Under the pieces are notes generated by a model, which had not been told where the DNA came from, ran no database searches, and saw only the letters and a list, made by a program, of their open reading frames with translations. DNA of 64,000 nt from Comamonas sp. 26. GTDB lineage: Bacteria; Pseudomonadota; Gammaproteobacteria; Burkholderiales; Burkholderiaceae_C. Shown here piece by piece: positions 27,110 to 36,919 of the stretch. The translations under genes were made by a program, and so were the position numbers. The DNA lies in the NCBI RefSeq assembly GCF_002754475.1, contig NZ_PEFL01000003.1, positions 558,001 to 622,000 on the forward strand, given 5' to 3'. Position 1 is the first letter of the stretch; every line of letters begins with the position of its first letter.

Positions 27110-28669
27110 ATGCAACTCAATCCCGCAGAAATTTCTGAACTGATCAAGAGCCGCATCGAAGGTCTGGCTGCTAGCACTGACGTCCGTAACCAAGGCACCG
27201 TGGTGTCGGTAACCGACGGTATCGTGCGTGTGCACGGCCTGTCGGACGTGATGGCTGGCGAAATGCTGGAATTCCCCGCCGCTGCTGATGGTCAGCCCAC
27301 TTTTGGTCTGGCTCTGAATCTGGAGCGCGACTCCGTCGGCGCCGTGATTCTAGGTGCTTACGAGCACATCGCAGAAGGCAACACCGTCAAGTGCACCGGC
27401 CGTATTCTGGAAGTTCCAGTCGGTCCTGAACTGATCGGCCGCGTTGTGAATGCTCTGGGTCAGCCTATCGACGGCAAGGGCCCCATCAACGCCAAGATGA
27501 CGGACGTGATCGAAAAGGTTGCGCCTGGTGTGATCGCACGTCAATCCGTGGATCAGCCTCTGCAAACTGGTATCAAGTCCATCGACTCCATGGTTCCCGT
27601 GGGTCGTGGTCAGCGCGAGCTGATCATTGGTGACCGCCAGACTGGTAAGACGGCCGTCGCTATCGACGCCATCATCAACCAAAAGGGTCAAGGCGTTACC
27701 TGCGTGTACGTGGCTATTGGTCAGAAGGCTTCTTCGATCAAGAACGTCGTGCGTTCGCTGGAACAAGCTGGCGCGATGGATTACACCATCGTTGTGGCTG
27801 CTACCGCTTCTGAATCTGCTGCGATGCAGTACGTGTCTGCCTACTCTGGCTGCACGATGGGCGAATACTTCCGTGACCGCGGTGAAGATGCACTGATCGT
27901 TTATGACGATCTGTCCAAGCAAGCTGTGGCTTACCGTCAGGTTTCGTTGCTGCTGCGCCGCCCACCAGGCCGTGAAGCTTTCCCCGGCGACGTGTTCTAT
28001 CTCCACAGCCGTCTGCTGGAGCGTGCCGCTCGCGTGAACGCCGACTACGTCGAAGCCTTCACCAAGGGTGAAGTCAAGGGCAAGACCGGTTCCCTGACAG
28101 CTCTGCCTATCATCGAAACACAAGCTGGCGACGTGTCCGCTTTCGTTCCTACGAACGTGATTTCGATTACTGATGGCCAGATCTTCCTGGAAACCAGCCT
28201 GTTCAACGCAGGTGTGCGTCCCGCTATTAACGCCGGTATCTCTGTGTCCCGCGTGGGTGGTTCCGCTCAGACCAAGGTTGTGAAGGGCCTGTCCGGCGGT
28301 ATTCGTACCGACCTAGCACAGTACCGTGAACTGGCTGCTTTCGCGCAGTTCGCTTCCGATCTGGATGCAGCGACTCGCCAGCAACTGGACCGTGGTGCCC
28401 GTGTGACTGAACTGCTCAAGCAAGCTCAGTACTCGCCCCTGTCGACCGCTCTGATGGCCTCTTCGCTGTTCGCAGTGAACAAGGGCTTCATGGACGACAT
28501 CGAAGTCAAGCAAGTTCTGCCTTTCGAAGCTGGTCTGCATCAGCTGCTGAAGACTAGCTACAGCGCCTTGCTCGACCGTCTGAACGAAAAGCGTGCTTTC
28601 GACAAGGAAGGCAAGGACGAAGCTGAACTGACTGCAGCCATTACTGCATTCAAGAAGTCCTTCGCTTAA
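27110..28669 (+). CDS. atpA: ATP synthase F1 subunit alpha
   Basis: A 519-residue non-catalytic nucleotide-binding subunit. Walker [12 protein letters not shown] is near residues 173-183 and the arginine finger region [12 protein letters not shown] lies near residue 375. Length is normal. Confidence 0.98.
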   Translation: MQLNPAEISELIKSRIEGLAASTDVRNQGTVVSVTDGIVRVHGLSDVMAGEMLEFPAAADGQPTFGLALNLERDSVGAVILGAYEHIAEGNTVKCTGRILEVPVGPELIGRVVNALGQPIDGKGPINAKMTDVIEKVAPGVIARQSVDQPLQTGIKSIDSMVPVGRGQRELIIGDRQTGKTAVAIDAIINQKGQGVTCVYVAIGQKASSIKNVVRSLEQAGAMDYTIVVAATASESAAMQYVSAYSGCTMGEYFRDRGEDALIVYDDLSKQAVAYRQVSLLLRRPPGREAFPGDVFYLHSRLLERAARVNADYVEAFTKGEVKGKTGSLTALPIIETQAGDVSAFVPTNVISITDGQIFLETSLFNAGVRPAINAGISVSRVGGSAQTKVVKGLSGGIRTDLAQYRELAAFAQFASDLDAATRQQLDRGARVTELLKQAQYSPLSTALMASSLFAVNKGFMDDIEVKQVLPFEAGLHQLLKTSYSALLDRLNEKRAFDKEGKDEAELTAAITAFKKSFA

Positions 28670-28687
28670 TACTGGCGAGGAGTCATC

Positions 28688-29554
28688 ATGGCAGCAGGTA
28701 AGGAAATACGCGGCAAGATCAAATCGGTGGAAAACACCAAGAAGATCACCAAAGCCATGGAAATGGTTGCTGCATCCAAAATGCGCAAGGCGCAAGAGCG
28801 GATGCTGGCAGCCCGTCCATACAGCGAAAAAATCCGCAACATTGCAGCCCATCTTGGCGAAGCCAACCCTGAATATGTGCATCCGTTCATGCAAGTGAAC
28901 GATGCCAAAAAGGTCGGCGTCATCGTAGTGACGACCGACAAGGGTTTGTGCGGCGGTATGAACACCAACGTGTTGCGTATCGTCACCAACAAGTTGCGCG
29001 AAATGCAGGATGCGGGCATTGCGACAGAGGCAGTGGCCATTGGCGGCAAGGGAATGGGTTTCCTGAACCGAGTCGGCGCCAAGGTGGTCTCCCACGCTAC
29101 AGGCCTGGGCGACACGCCTCATCTCGACAAGCTCATCGGGCCTGTCAAGGTGTTGCTGGACCAATATGCTGAAGGCAAGCTGAGCGCGGTGTACCTCTCG
29201 TACACCAAGTTCATCAACACCATGAAGCAGGAGTCGGTGGTGGAGCAACTGCTCCCCCTGTCGTCCGAAAAATTGCAAGCCGAGAAGACCGGTACTGCTT
29301 GGGAATACATCTACGAGCCTGACGCTCAGAGCGTCATCGACGAACTGCTGGTTCGTTACGTTGAGTCCCTCGTATACCAGGCCGTTGCGGAAAACATGGC
29401 GTCCGAGCAATCGGCGCGCATGGTGGCCATGAAGGCCGCGACCGACAACGCAGGTAGTGTCATTGGCGAGTTGAAGCTGATCTACAACAAGACGCGTCAG
29501 GCAGCGATTACGACCGAGTTGTCGGAAATCGTGGCAGGCGCAGCCGCTGTGTAA
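28688..29554 (+). CDS. atpG: ATP synthase F1 subunit gamma
   Basis: A 288-residue rotor subunit. N-terminal helix [20 protein letters not shown] and C-terminal helix with [17 protein letters not shown] form the central shaft; the [11 protein letters not shown] motif is at about residue 81. A GGCGAGG ribosome binding site precedes the ATG. Confidence 0.97.
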   Translation: MAAGKEIRGKIKSVENTKKITKAMEMVAASKMRKAQERMLAARPYSEKIRNIAAHLGEANPEYVHPFMQVNDAKKVGVIVVTTDKGLCGGMNTNVLRIVTNKLREMQDAGIATEAVAIGGKGMGFLNRVGAKVVSHATGLGDTPHLDKLIGPVKVLLDQYAEGKLSAVYLSYTKFINTMKQESVVEQLLPLSSEKLQAEKTGTAWEYIYEPDAQSVIDELLVRYVESLVYQAVAENMASEQSARMVAMKAATDNAGSVIGELKLIYNKTRQAAITTELSEIVAGAAAV

Positions 29555-29564
29555 ACGGCTTTAA

Positions 29565-30998
<1,434 letters not shown>

Positions 30999-31009
30999 TT
31001 GACTTTCAC

Positions 31010-31132
31010 CCCCTGAGCGGCTTTGCCGCTTCCCCCTCTCTTTAAGGAGGGGGCAACGCCCTCGCTGCGGGGCGGCCCTTGCTTGGCGTTTCTGGCTTGG
31101 GGGCGTGGAGGTTTTAGGACCAGTTTTTAACC
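31010..31132 (-). repeat. Dispersed repeat R2, copy 2, between atpD and atpC
   Basis: Read on the minus strand this region repeats the blocks of 2073-2168 in the same order: GGTTAAAAACTGG, CGCCAAGCAAG, GCCGCCCCGCAGCGAGGG, GGCAAAGCCGCTC. Internally it can fold: GCGGCTTTGCCGC, and CCCCCTC pairing with GAGGGGG across TCTTTAAG. It fills nearly all of the atpD-atpC spacer and must be transcribed in the atp message. Confidence 0.8.
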
Positions 31133-31148
31133 TTTTCTAGGAGCAAAG

Positions 31149-31565
31149 ATGAACACCATCCACGTTGATGTGGTCAGTGCCGAAGAGTCCATCTTCTCCG
31201 GTGAAGCGCGTTTTGTCGCTTTGCCCGGTGAATCGGGCGAGCTGGGCATTTTCCCCCGCCACACACCGCTGATCACCCGCATCAAGCCGGGTTCGGTGCG
31301 CATCGAAATGCCTGATGGCAGCGAAGAATTTGTCTTCGTGGCCGGTGGCATTTTGGAAGTGCAACCCAACTGCGTGACCGTGCTGTCCGACACCGCTATT
31401 CGCGGCAAGGATCTGGACGAGGAAAAGGCCAACGCGGCCAAGGCCTCGGCAGAAGAAGCTCTGAAGAATGCCAAGAGCGAACTGGACCTGGCCAAGGCTC
31501 AGTCCGAACTGGCCGTGCTGGCAGCCCAAGTGGCCGCTCTGCGCAAGTTCCGCCAGAAGCGTTGA
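31149..31565 (+). CDS. atpC: ATP synthase F1 subunit epsilon
   Basis: A 138-residue subunit: N-terminal beta sandwich ([32 protein letters not shown]) and C-terminal helical hairpin that can inhibit ATP hydrolysis. An AGGAG site lies six bases before the ATG. It closes the operon, with a strong terminator 33 bases beyond. Confidence 0.96.
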   Translation: MNTIHVDVVSAEESIFSGEARFVALPGESGELGIFPRHTPLITRIKPGSVRIEMPDGSEEFVFVAGGILEVQPNCVTVLSDTAIRGKDLDEEKANAAKASAEEALKNAKSELDLAKAQSELAVLAAQVAALRKFRQKR

Positions 31566-31597
31566 TGAACATGCCTTAGGGCATGGAACATCGGCAC

Positions 31598-31628
31598 AAA
31601 AAAGCCACCGCATGCGGTGGCTTTTTTA
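31598..31628 (+). terminator. Rho-independent terminator of the atp operon
   Basis: AAAAAAGCCACCGCA (31598-31612) pairs with TGCGGTGGCTTTTTT (31613-31627), a perfect palindrome, with T-run. It works in both directions in principle. Confidence 0.88.
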
Positions 31629-31641
31629 TGTCTGTTTGCTC

Positions 31642-31684
31642 TTGATATTGCAGCGCGAAGCGCTTGATATATAAGGGCTAGAGC
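31642..31684 (+). repeat. Copy of dispersed repeat R1 after the atp operon
   Basis: TTGATATTGCAGCGCGAAG, CGCTTGATATATAAGGGC and TAGAGC follow the R1 layout (imperfect palindrome with CGCTT and AAG arms, then a TAGAGGCC-like end). Confidence 0.55.
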
Positions 31685-31721
31685 TCGAAAATATCAAAAA
31701 TTCAGGCAGCAGCTGTGTGAA

Positions 31722-31991
31722 TTAGCTGTTGCAGGCAGCCTGATAGGCGTAGACCACGGAGTTGTCCACGGGATCCACATGGCGCGACTTGCGCACTACG
31801 GCTTTGCTGGGGTCATCGCACAGGGCACGTATCTGGGCTTCGCACTTCTTCGGGTCATCTTCCTTGAGCTTACAGCTCAAAGCGTAGTCATATGCGGCTG
31901 GTGCTTCCGCGCCCTTGGGGCTGATGGAGGAGCAGGCGCTGAGCGCAAAGGCGGCGCTGACGATGGCCAGAGAGAACAAGGATTTCTTCAT
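31722..31991 (-). CDS. Small putative lipoprotein
   Basis: An 89-residue protein with a lipoprotein signal peptide; lipobox LSAC puts the lipidated cysteine at residue 20. The mature part has four cysteines (SCKLK, KCEAQ, LCDD, ACNS) that could pair into disulfides. The family is unknown to me. The ATG at 31991 starts exactly at the signal peptide; the longer open frame upstream is not coding-like. Confidence 0.75.
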   Translation of the reverse strand: MKKSLFSLAIVSAAFALSACSSISPKGAEAPAAYDYALSCKLKEDDPKKCEAQIRALCDDPSKAVVRKSRHVDPVDNSVVYAYQAACNS

Positions 31992-32129
31992 GCAATGTGC
32001 TTTCTTAAAAGAGACGACTGCCCTGAAACTAACACAGGCACAGGGTTTGTTGACTTGATTCTGTGAAGAACAAGCCAGCCTTCTGACGATGGCGCCGAAT
32101 TCAGGACGGCAAAACAACAAAGGAAAGAC

Positions 32130-32804
32130 ATGAGAGACATGCGCTATGGCGGCACTTTGAGCCAATGGAACGATGACCGGGGCTTTGGCTGGATTGAGGC
32201 CGATGGCGGCGGCGAGCGCCTCTTTGTGCACATCAGCGCTTTTGAGCCGCGCCCTTCGGCCGAGCAGCGACCCAGGCCCGGTCTGCGGCTGGAGTTTGCC
32301 GTGGGCATGGAGCAGGGCAGAAAACGTGCGCTCAGGGTGGCGTGGCGCGCTGCCAGTCCGGCTGCTGCTGTACCCAAGGCCGCGCCGCGTAGCAGTCGCC
32401 TCGCATCTCGTTCAGAAGCCAGAGCGCCTCAGGGCTGGCACGGCTCCAGCCGTTTCAGCTACGGCGTGCTGCTGTTGTGGTTGATCTTGATGCTGACCGC
32501 TGCCGTCATCTGGAGCGTGCCGCGTTTCATCTGGCTGGTGTATGCGGGTTTGAGCGTGCTGACCTTCATGGCTTACTGGCAAGACAAATGGTCTGCCCAG
32601 AAGGGCCAGTGGCGCACGCCATAGAAAACGCTGCAGACCATGGCGCTGGCGGGCGGCTGGCCTGGCGCTTTGCTGGCCCAGCAGTGGCTGCGCCATAAAA
32701 GCAGCAAGACCCGCTTTCAGCAGGAGTTCTGGCTCGTGGTGCTGATCAATGTGGCGGCCGTGCTTTGGCTGTGTTCGCCTTATGGCCGTAATGTGCTGGG
32801 TTGA
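32130..32804 (+). pseudogene. Cold-shock domain plus DUF1294 membrane protein, interrupted by in-frame amber
   Basis: The frame starts at ATG 32130 with a cold-shock domain (GTLSQWNDDRGFGWIEA and RLFVHISAF, residues 7-40), then an Ala/Arg linker, then a DUF1294 membrane domain (two hydrophobic segments, about residues 108-150). A TAG at 32622-32624 (codon 165) stops it at QWRTP, exactly where relatives have a conserved Glu before the rest of DUF1294. After the TAG the same frame stays open for 59 more codons to TGA at 32802-32804 and encodes the missing end (LAGGWPGALLAQQWLRHKSS and a last membrane segment). The 164-residue upstream part may still be made. Sequencing error, a recent nonsense mutation or read-through all remain possible. 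Confidence 0.8.
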
Positions 32805-32814
32805 GCAACTTTTT

Positions 32815-32861
32815 AGCCTTTAACGCTTGATAAATAAGCGCTAGCAGCTATGAAATTTGAA
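32815..32861 (-). repeat. Copy of dispersed repeat R1
   Basis: On the minus strand: TTTCATAGCTGCTAGCGCTT, ATTTATCAAGCG, then TTAAAGGCT, closely matching the copy at 36804-36847. It fills the gap between the broken DUF1294 gene and the convergent TPM gene. Confidence 0.75.
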
Positions 32862-32873
32862 TCTTGATGGACC

Positions 32874-33416
32874 TCAGCGATCCCGGTGAGGCAGGTGGCG
32901 CTCGACCACCGGCGCATCGGGCAGATTGCGTGAGTCAGCGATATGGTTGGACTTGCGCGGAAAGTGCGTCTGCAACTGGCGGCTGACCCGATCCAGCGCC
33001 GTGATCAGCCCCACGTGGAAATGACCGCTCTTGAAGGCCGATTGCATATCGCTGATCAAGGTCTGCCATTGCTCGGCACTCATGGTGCGGTCCAGCGCGC
33101 GGTCGGCGACGATTTCGATGGCGTGGTCGGCCAGCAATAGATAGATGAGGGCACCGTTGTTGTGCTCGGTATCCCAGACATGGAGCTTGGCAAACTGCGA
33201 CAGCGCCCGCTGGCGGGCCGTGGCATCACGCCAGATATAGCTCCAGGGCAGGCCCGCTTCAACACAAATGCGTACCTGGCCGCTGTGGCCCAGCTCGCTT
33301 TTGGCAATCAGCAATTCCAGCTCGCGCAGGGTGGAGGCGGGCAGGGACTTGCGCAAATGCTGCTCGGCCCAGCGATGGCGCACCAGACGTGCAAGGCGAT
33401 GGAAAATATTGCTCAT
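32874..33416 (-). CDS. TPM-domain protein, cytoplasmic form
   Basis: A 180-residue protein with a TPM (TLP18.3/Psb32/MOLO-1, formerly DUF477) domain: LRELELLIAKSELGHSGQVR, LHVWDTEHNNGALIYLLLAD and a helical C-terminus. It has no signal peptide, unlike its neighbour. Its ATG lies one base after the stop of the larger TPM gene, so the two are coupled. Such pairs next to lemA are common in proteobacteria; the role is unknown. Confidence 0.82.
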   Translation of the reverse strand: MSNIFHRLARLVRHRWAEQHLRKSLPASTLRELELLIAKSELGHSGQVRICVEAGLPWSYIWRDATARQRALSQFAKLHVWDTEHNNGALIYLLLADHAIEIVADRALDRTMSAEQWQTLISDMQSAFKSGHFHVGLITALDRVSRQLQTHFPRKSNHIADSRNLPDAPVVERHLPHRDR

Positions 33417-33417
33417 C

Positions 33418-34356
33418 TCACCAATCTCCTGAAGCGCCGCCGCCACCAAAGCTGCCACCACCACCGGAGCTGAAACCGCCTCCAGAGCTGGAACCACCGC
33501 CTCCACCCCATCCGCCTCCGCCTCCGCCGCCAGAGCTGATGTAAGGGCCGCCGCCACCTCGCGAGAGGTTGGACAACAGCGTAAACAACAGTCCGATGAA
33601 GGCAGCTACACCCGCAATCAGCATGCTGGTGGTGATGAAATAGGCCGCCGCACCGGCGATGCCGCCCACAATCAGCGAGCCCAGTACCCGGCCAAAGAGA
33701 GCGCGGGCAATGGCAATACCGAGGGGGAAGCCGAAAAACAGCAGGGGCAGCAGAAAGTCCAGGCTCTGCGACCAGGAGCTGCTCTGGCTTTGCTGCTGCG
33801 CCGGGGCTGGCAGCTTTTCACCGCGAATCAGCAGGCTCATCTGATCGATGGCAGCAGAGAGCCCGCCCGCATAGTCATCGACGCGAAAGCGTGGCTTCAT
33901 GGCGCCGTCAATGATGCGGCCCGCCTGAATATCGGAAATCGCCCCTTCCAGCTTGCGAGCTACTTCGATGCGCATGCGCCTGTCGTTTTTGGCCACGACG
34001 ATGAGGCTGCCGTCACCAATGTCTTTGCGCCCCAGCTTCCAGTCGCTGGCCGCGCGCCAGGAATAGGCCGCAATGTCTTCGGGCGCAGTGCTGCCGACCA
34101 TGAGGATGACGACTTGCGCACCGGTTTCGCCTTCCAATGTTTTGAGCTTTTCGCTCAGCGCCTGCACATCACTGCTGCTGAGGGTGTTGGTCTGGTCGAT
34201 GACCCGGCCTGAGAGTTCAGGCACGGGTTGGAGCTGCGTTCCTGCTCCGCCGATCGTTGTCTGGGCCAGTGCGGGCAGTGCTGCAAAAAGCATAAGCCAT
34301 GCCAAAACAAGAGCGGCAAGCGCTTGATGGATAAGGGCTGGAGCCTTGTTTTGCAT
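33418..34356 (-). CDS. TPM-domain protein YgcG-like, secreted and membrane-anchored
   Basis: A 312-residue protein: signal peptide (to about residue 31, ALPALA), a periplasmic TPM domain (residues 45-180; VIDQTNTLSSSDVQALSEKL, GAQVVILMVGS, DGSLIVVAKNDRRMRIEV), one or two membrane helices (residues 200-265), and a Gly/Ser-rich tail from residue 270 to the end. This layout matches YgcG-type proteins, which are often paired with LemA as here. The first 16 or so codons coincide with an R1 repeat on the opposite strand. Confidence 0.85.
   Translation of the reverse strand: MQNKAPALIHQALAALVLAWLMLFAALPALAQTTIGGAGTQLQPVPELSGRVIDQTNTLSSSDVQALSEKLKTLEGETGAQVVILMVGSTAPEDIAAYSWRAASDWKLGRKDIGDGSLIVVAKNDRRMRIEVARKLEGAISDIQAGRIIDGAMKPRFRVDDYAGGLSAAIDQMSLLIRGEKLPAPAQQQSQSSSWSQSLDFLLPLLFFGFPLGIAIARALFGRVLGSLIVGGIAGAAAYFITTSMLIAGVAAFIGLLFTLLSNLSRGGGGPYISSGGGGGGGWGGGGGSSSGGGFSSGGGGSFGGGGASGDW
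34303..34345 (+). repeat. Copy of dispersed repeat R1 inside the TPM gene signal-peptide region
   Basis: CAAAACAAGAGCGGC, AAGCGCTTGATGGATAAGG and GCTGGAGCC follow the R1 unit. The copy runs antisense to codons 4-18 of the YgcG-like gene, whose signal peptide it encodes in part. Confidence 0.55.
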
Positions 34357-34381
34357 GTAAACCTTGTAAAGCGCGTACGGC

Positions 34382-34999
34382 TTACTTGGCGGTAGCCGGA
34401 GCCGCAGGTTTGGAGAAATCCACAGCCGGCGGCTGAGAAATCTGGGCCTCGTTCTGCACCGTGAAGGTGGGCTTGACGGCGTAGCCGAATACCTTGGCCG
34501 TGATGTTGGTCGGGAAGCTGCGCGCCAGTATGTTGTAGGCCTGCACGGTGCCTATGTACTCGTTGCGGGCCACGGTGATGCGATTTTCTGTGCCTTCCAG
34601 CGTCAGGCGCAGGTCGCGGAAAGCCTGATTGGCCTTCAGGTCTGGATACTTTTCTGCCACCACCATCAGGCGAGACAGTGCGCCTGAGAGTTCGCCCTGT
34701 GCCTGCTGGAACTTGTTGAAGGCTTCGGGGTTGTTGATGAGTTCGGGCGTGGCCTGAATGGATGTGGCTTTGGCACGCGCCTCGATGACCTTGGTCAGCG
34801 TGTCTTGCTCAAAGCTGGCTTCGCCCTTGACGGTGGCGACGATGTTGGGAATCAGGTCCGAGCGGCGCTGGTACTGGTTCAGTACCTCGCTCCATGCGGC
34901 CTTGGATTTCTCGTCCAGACGCTGAAAGTCGTTATAGCCGCAGCCCGTGAGGGAGAGCATGGAGGCAGCAGTCGCAATGATCAGGAGCCAGCGTTTCAT
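34382..34999 (-). CDS. lemA: LemA family protein
   Basis: A 205-residue protein with a lipoprotein signal peptide (LSLTGC, Cys20) and a helical LemA domain: VLNQYQRRSDLIPNIVATVK near residue 39, ARAKATSIQATPELI and FRDLRLTLEGTENRITVARN. LemA proteins are of unclear function and frequently sit beside TPM genes. The C-terminus is Pro/Ala-rich. It heads the lemA-TPM-TPM operon. Confidence 0.9.
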   Translation of the reverse strand: MKRWLLIIATAASMLSLTGCGYNDFQRLDEKSKAAWSEVLNQYQRRSDLIPNIVATVKGEASFEQDTLTKVIEARAKATSIQATPELINNPEAFNKFQQAQGELSGALSRLMVVAEKYPDLKANQAFRDLRLTLEGTENRITVARNEYIGTVQAYNILARSFPTNITAKVFGYAVKPTFTVQNEAQISQPPAVDFSKPAAPATAK

Positions 35000-35114
35000 G
35001 GGGGTTTCCAGTCACGAAATAGATGCGGAAACCATAGCACAAGGGCTTGGGATTAGCACGTGCGCCCAAGACCTGTGCTTCTGTCCGATGCCGTGTGGCG
35101 CTAGCATTGCAACC

Positions 35115-35240
35115 ATGCTCACTCTTTCCTTCTTTAACTGCCCGCCGGGCATTCACGTCGCGCCGCCAGAGCGGGTCTGGCGTGCGGCGCAAAAGAATGG
35201 CTTGCAGGCAGAGCTGCAGGATTGGCTGGGGCAGGTATGA
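35115..35240 (+). CDS. Small 41-residue protein coupled to YheT-like hydrolase
   Basis: A 41-residue frame MLTLSFFNCPPGIHVAPPER ending in QDWLGQV. Its TGA overlaps the ATG of the hydrolase as ATGA, the layout used throughout this window for coupled genes. No domain is recognised. I believe similar small genes occur upstream of this hydrolase in related bacteria, but that is memory, not a search. It may be real or a leader peptide. Confidence 0.5.
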   Translation: MLTLSFFNCPPGIHVAPPERVWRAAQKNGLQAELQDWLGQV

Positions 35241-36250
35241 GCTTTGAACAATTCCGCGCCCCTTGGTGGCAGCCCGGCGGCCATGTGCAGACCATCTGGG
35301 CATCGCTTTGCGCACGCTATCAGGCCAAGGGCGCACAGCCCCAGCCGTGGCGGCGCGAGCGCTGGGATACGCCGGATGGCGATTTTCTTGATGTCGATTT
35401 CTCAAGCCATGCGGTGGCTGCGAATGCGCCCACGCTGGTACTGTTTCATGGGCTGGAAGGTTCGTCGTCCAGCCACTATGCCAAGGCAACAGCGCTGGCC
35501 TGTGCGCAGCGTGGCTGGCGTCTGGCGGTGCCGCATTTTCGCGGCTGTAGCGGCGAGCCCAACCGCCTGCTGCGCGCCTATCACTCTGGGGATGTGGACG
35601 AGGTGGACTGGATTTTGAGGTGGCTGCGGCAAGGCGCTGGCGGCGACTTGCTGGCCATGGGGATATCGCTGGGCGGCAATGCACTGGCGCGCTGGGTTGG
35701 GGTGCAGCAGCAGGCGGCGGCGCAGCTTATCCAAGGGGCTGCGGTGGTGTGCGCGCCGCTCGATTTAGTGGCGGGCGGCGTCAGTCTGGGGCGGGGGCTG
35801 AACCGCTGGATTTACACACCCATGTTCCTGCGCACGCTGGTGCCCAAGGCGCTGGGCAAATGGCAGCAGTCGCCGGGGGTGTTTGACAAAGCCGCGCTGC
35901 TCCGCGCCCGCACGCTGCATGAGTTTGATGATGTGTTTACCGCACCGGTGCATGGATTCAAAAATGCGGATGATTACTGGATTCGTGCCTCGGCCAAGCC
36001 CTTGCTCAAACAGGTGGCTGTGCCGCTGCTGCTGCTCAATGCGCTGAATGACCCGTTTGTGCCTGCGCACAGTCTGCCCACGTTGAGTGATGTGAGTGCA
36101 TCGGTGCAGCTGTGGCAGCCGCCGCATGGCGGGCATGCAGGCTTTGCCAGCGGAGCATGGCCGGCCCATGTGCAGGCCATGCCGCAGGCGGTGACCCAGT
36201 GGCTGGCGCAGTGGTTGCCCGCGCCGCAACAGAACAACAAGGAGATATAG
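35237..36250 (+). CDS. YheT-family alpha/beta hydrolase
   Basis: A 337-residue hydrolase. The start FRAPWWQPGGHVQTIW is the YheT signature, followed by LVLFHGLEGSSSSHYA (oxyanion region), nucleophile Ser144 in AMGISLGGNAL, the acid in NALNDPFVPAHS and His in PPHGGHAGF. YheT/ABHD1-like proteins are esterases with unknown natural substrates. The ATG at 35237 is chosen because it couples to the small upstream gene; an ATG at 35222 would add five residues. Confidence 0.88.
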   Translation: MSFEQFRAPWWQPGGHVQTIWASLCARYQAKGAQPQPWRRERWDTPDGDFLDVDFSSHAVAANAPTLVLFHGLEGSSSSHYAKATALACAQRGWRLAVPHFRGCSGEPNRLLRAYHSGDVDEVDWILRWLRQGAGGDLLAMGISLGGNALARWVGVQQQAAAQLIQGAAVVCAPLDLVAGGVSLGRGLNRWIYTPMFLRTLVPKALGKWQQSPGVFDKAALLRARTLHEFDDVFTAPVHGFKNADDYWIRASAKPLLKQVAVPLLLLNALNDPFVPAHSLPTLSDVSASVQLWQPPHGGHAGFASGAWPAHVQAMPQAVTQWLAQWLPAPQQNNKEI

Positions 36251-36253
36251 CGA

Positions 36254-36811
36254 ATGGATGACATCGTGAAGCAGGCCATGGCCAAGTGGCCGAATGTCCC
36301 CGCCTGCAGTGGCTGGCTGGGTCTGGATGCACGCGGGCAATGGTGGCTGCGTGACGATCAGGCGCAGGCCTGTGGTGCCTTTACCAGCGGCAAGCCCGGT
36401 GCCAAGGGCAATGCGCTGCGCCATGAAAAGCTGGCCGACTTCATTGCCCGCAACTATTTGGCCGAGGCTGATGGGCGCTGGTACTTTCAGAACGGCCCCC
36501 AGCGCGTGTATGTAGAGCTGGAATCTGCCCCGTGGATATGGCGTGTGCGCTGCACAGAGCAAGGTCTGCAGTTGCACAGCCACACCGAAAAGGAGTTGCT
36601 AGTGGCACAGGTGCAGCAGGTGGTGATGGATGAGCTGGGGCGACTGTTCCTCGCCCTCCCGCAAGGTCTGGGCATGGTGCATAGCCTTGACATGCTGGAT
36701 GCCGCCAATGCGCTGGAACGCGGTGATTTACCCGAGGTGCAGGAGCTGGACAGCGCCTTGCTGCCCAAACAGTTCGGCTTTGTGCTGAGTCCTGCCGCCA
36801 TGCAAAATTGA
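36254..36811 (+). CDS. Conserved hypothetical protein
   Basis: A 185-residue soluble protein starting three bases after the hydrolase stop with an AAGGAG site, so it belongs to the same unit. It is rich in Trp in the first half (GWLGLDARGQWWLRDD, RWYFQNGPQRVYVELESAPW) and has FGFVLSPAAM near the end. I recall DUF-type proteins like this in Burkholderiales but cannot name the family. The stop codon TGA lies inside an R1 repeat, so the last residues may have been set by repeat insertion. Confidence 0.72.
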   Translation: MDDIVKQAMAKWPNVPACSGWLGLDARGQWWLRDDQAQACGAFTSGKPGAKGNALRHEKLADFIARNYLAEADGRWYFQNGPQRVYVELESAPWIWRVRCTEQGLQLHSHTEKELLVAQVQQVVMDELGRLFLALPQGLGMVHSLDMLDAANALERGDLPEVQELDSALLPKQFGFVLSPAAMQN

Positions 36812-36847
36812 TAGCTGCTTGCGCTTATCTATCAAGCGCCAGAGGCC
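36804..36847 (+). repeat. Best copy of dispersed repeat R1
   Basis: CAAAATTGATAGCTGCTTGC, GCTTATCTATCAAGCG, CCAGAGGCC: about 44 bases with TTGCGCTT and AAGCGCCA as imperfect inverted arms. Used here as the reference for other copies. It contains the stop codon of the preceding gene. Confidence 0.75.
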
Positions 36848-36887
36848 AAAAACGATAAAGCCGGCTCAAAGCCGGTTTTATCGTTTG
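36848..36887 (+). terminator. Bidirectional terminator
   Basis: AAACGATAAAGCCGGC (36850-36865) pairs with GCCGGTTTTATCGTTT (36871-36886), 16 pairs with one G-T, loop TCAAA. It lies between convergent genes and can serve both. Confidence 0.75.
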
Positions 36888-36919
36888 AAGCGTAAGCCTC
36901 TTTGTTGCTGTGGCGTTGC

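Noticed and set aside
33418..33545. Gly/Ser-rich end of the TPM protein as a sign of frameshift
   Set aside because: A glycine-rich tail is normal for YgcG-like proteins, and the stop is correctly placed next to the following gene.
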